64,000 bases of DNA, taken from Candidatus Woesearchaeota archaeon. Its GTDB lineage: Archaea > Nanobdellota > Nanobdellia > Woesearchaeales > ARS49. The stretch is taken from positions 27,715 through 91,714 of the forward strand of contig JACQNC010000014.1 of NCBI GenBank assembly GCA_016203225.1, read 5' to 3'. Below the pieces are notes generated by a model. The model was not told the DNA's origin. It was given only the letters and a program-made list of their open reading frames with translations, and made no database searches. The position numbers and the translations under genes are program-made. Below, in pieces: positions 63,565 to 64,000 of this stretch (its first letter is position 1; the number at the start of each line of letters is the position of its first letter).

Positions 63565-63693
63565 GGCAGCGAACGACACGTTTCAGGTTTAAATAGCGTG
63601 TGACTCGGTTCCTTCGGGCGTTCCCGCAACCTTTAAATACCCCGCGGGCCTTGTCCAACGCAGCATCTTTCGCATCAAAAAGAGGTGACAGTA

Positions 63694-63936
63694 ATGGCAA
63701 AAATGGACAGATGCACCTGCGGTCCCGCGAACTTCCTTTGGTTGGTCATCGCGGTCATCGTGATGGGTGTAGGTCTTTGGCTGCTCGTAAACGGCTTCCA
63801 AGGCCAGTGGAGCGGCGTCGACACGTGGCAGATCTCGGTCACGTGGTACGCGGTAGGCCTTCTCGTGCTCGGCATCGGCAAGATGTTCAAGCACAAGAGC
63901 TGCGGCGGATGCCCTGTGCACTGCGGCAGCATGTAA
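63694..63936 (+). CDS. Small membrane protein with Cys ends (80 aa)
   Basis: Two membrane helices (FLWLVIAVIVMGVGLWLLV and WYAVGLLVLGIGKMF) between an N-terminal CTC and a C-terminal CGGCPVHCG. The cysteines at both ends suggest metal or disulphide binding. AGAGGTGA at 63681-63688 fixes the ATG at 63694. A TATA box CTTTAAAT lies at 63631-63638. No family recognised. Confidence 0.7.
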   Translation: MAKMDRCTCGPANFLWLVIAVIVMGVGLWLLVNGFQGQWSGVDTWQISVTWYAVGLLVLGIGKMFKHKSCGGCPVHCGSM

Positions 63937-63946
63937 GGACAAGAAC

Positions 63947-63972
63947 GTTTCTCTGTTTTTTTTCCTTTTTTT
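63947..63972 (+). terminator. T-rich terminator at window end
   Basis: GTTTCTCTG then eight T, CC and eight T, after the stop of the preceding gene. An ATG at 63986 may begin a further gene that leaves the window; there is too little sequence to call it. Confidence 0.45.
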
Positions 63973-64000
63973 AAGTGGGGTTGGTATGCCTGCGATAACA

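Noticed and set aside
63937..64000. Possible gene starting at the ATG at 63986
   Set aside because: Only five codons are in the window; nothing can be supported.

Overview
The window reads as chromosomal DNA of a fairly GC-rich archaeon, most likely of the DPANN type or a similar small-genome lineage. The archaeal signs are a ribosomal protein L15e gene, an archaeal ATP-dependent DNA ligase, an Lhr-type helicase, an archaeosortase-like protease, a tRNA-Leu gene without encoded CCA, and TATA boxes about 25-27 nt upstream of many start codons (leaderless genes). Purine-rich ribosome binding sites (GGAGG/GAGGTGA) are mostly found inside operons or behind longer leaders. The exact phylum cannot be settled from this sequence alone.

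Layout. 1-16050 is mixed housekeeping: a partial ORF, a HicBA toxin-antitoxin pair, LemA-HtpX, a membrane-anchored surface protein, a Tat-type JAMM lipoprotein, a Rad50-like ATPase, a probable HhH-GPD DNA glycosylase, a small Cys protein coupled to a Vps4-like AAA ATPase, a radical SAM enzyme, DUF488, tRNA-Leu(CAG), DNA ligase and an archaeosortase-like membrane protease. 16235-43091 is a surface-protein island. It opens with a single 5005-residue LamG/beta-helix protein, then a run of small membrane-anchored secreted proteins, an FN3 protein, and an 838-residue secreted protein ending in a PEF-type sorting signal that could be a substrate of the archaeosortase. 43187-51904 holds L15e, a Bro-N/DinD-like gene between two almost identical repeats, an acidic micro-protein, an 815-residue protein with a beta-barrel-like C-terminal half, and a 1231-residue cadherin-like/PKD protein. 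51905-63936 returns to housekeeping: DUF3467 with a winged-helix regulator, a YkgJ-type protein, the GrpE-DnaK-(small membrane protein)-DnaJ-site-2-protease chaperone cluster, Lhr helicase, a FecR-like lipoprotein and small membrane proteins.

The most unusual non-coding signal is a dispersed hairpin repeat of about 71 bp. Nine copies (63-73 bp) sit in intergenic gaps, all of them within about 30-135 nt after a stop codon. Two copies differing at one base flank the Bro-N gene, and one overlaps the only sensible start of the radical SAM gene. The most unusual coding features are the giant adhesin with eight LamG modules of about 1 kb, the barrel-like domain in an archaeon, and a group of small anchored proteins sharing a motif just outside the membrane.

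How the genes may work together (inference): the surface island supplies a glycosylated cell-surface layer and adhesins, the archaeosortase processes at least one of them, and HtpX, the M50 protease and the GrpE/DnaK/DnaJ system handle membrane and cytosolic protein quality.
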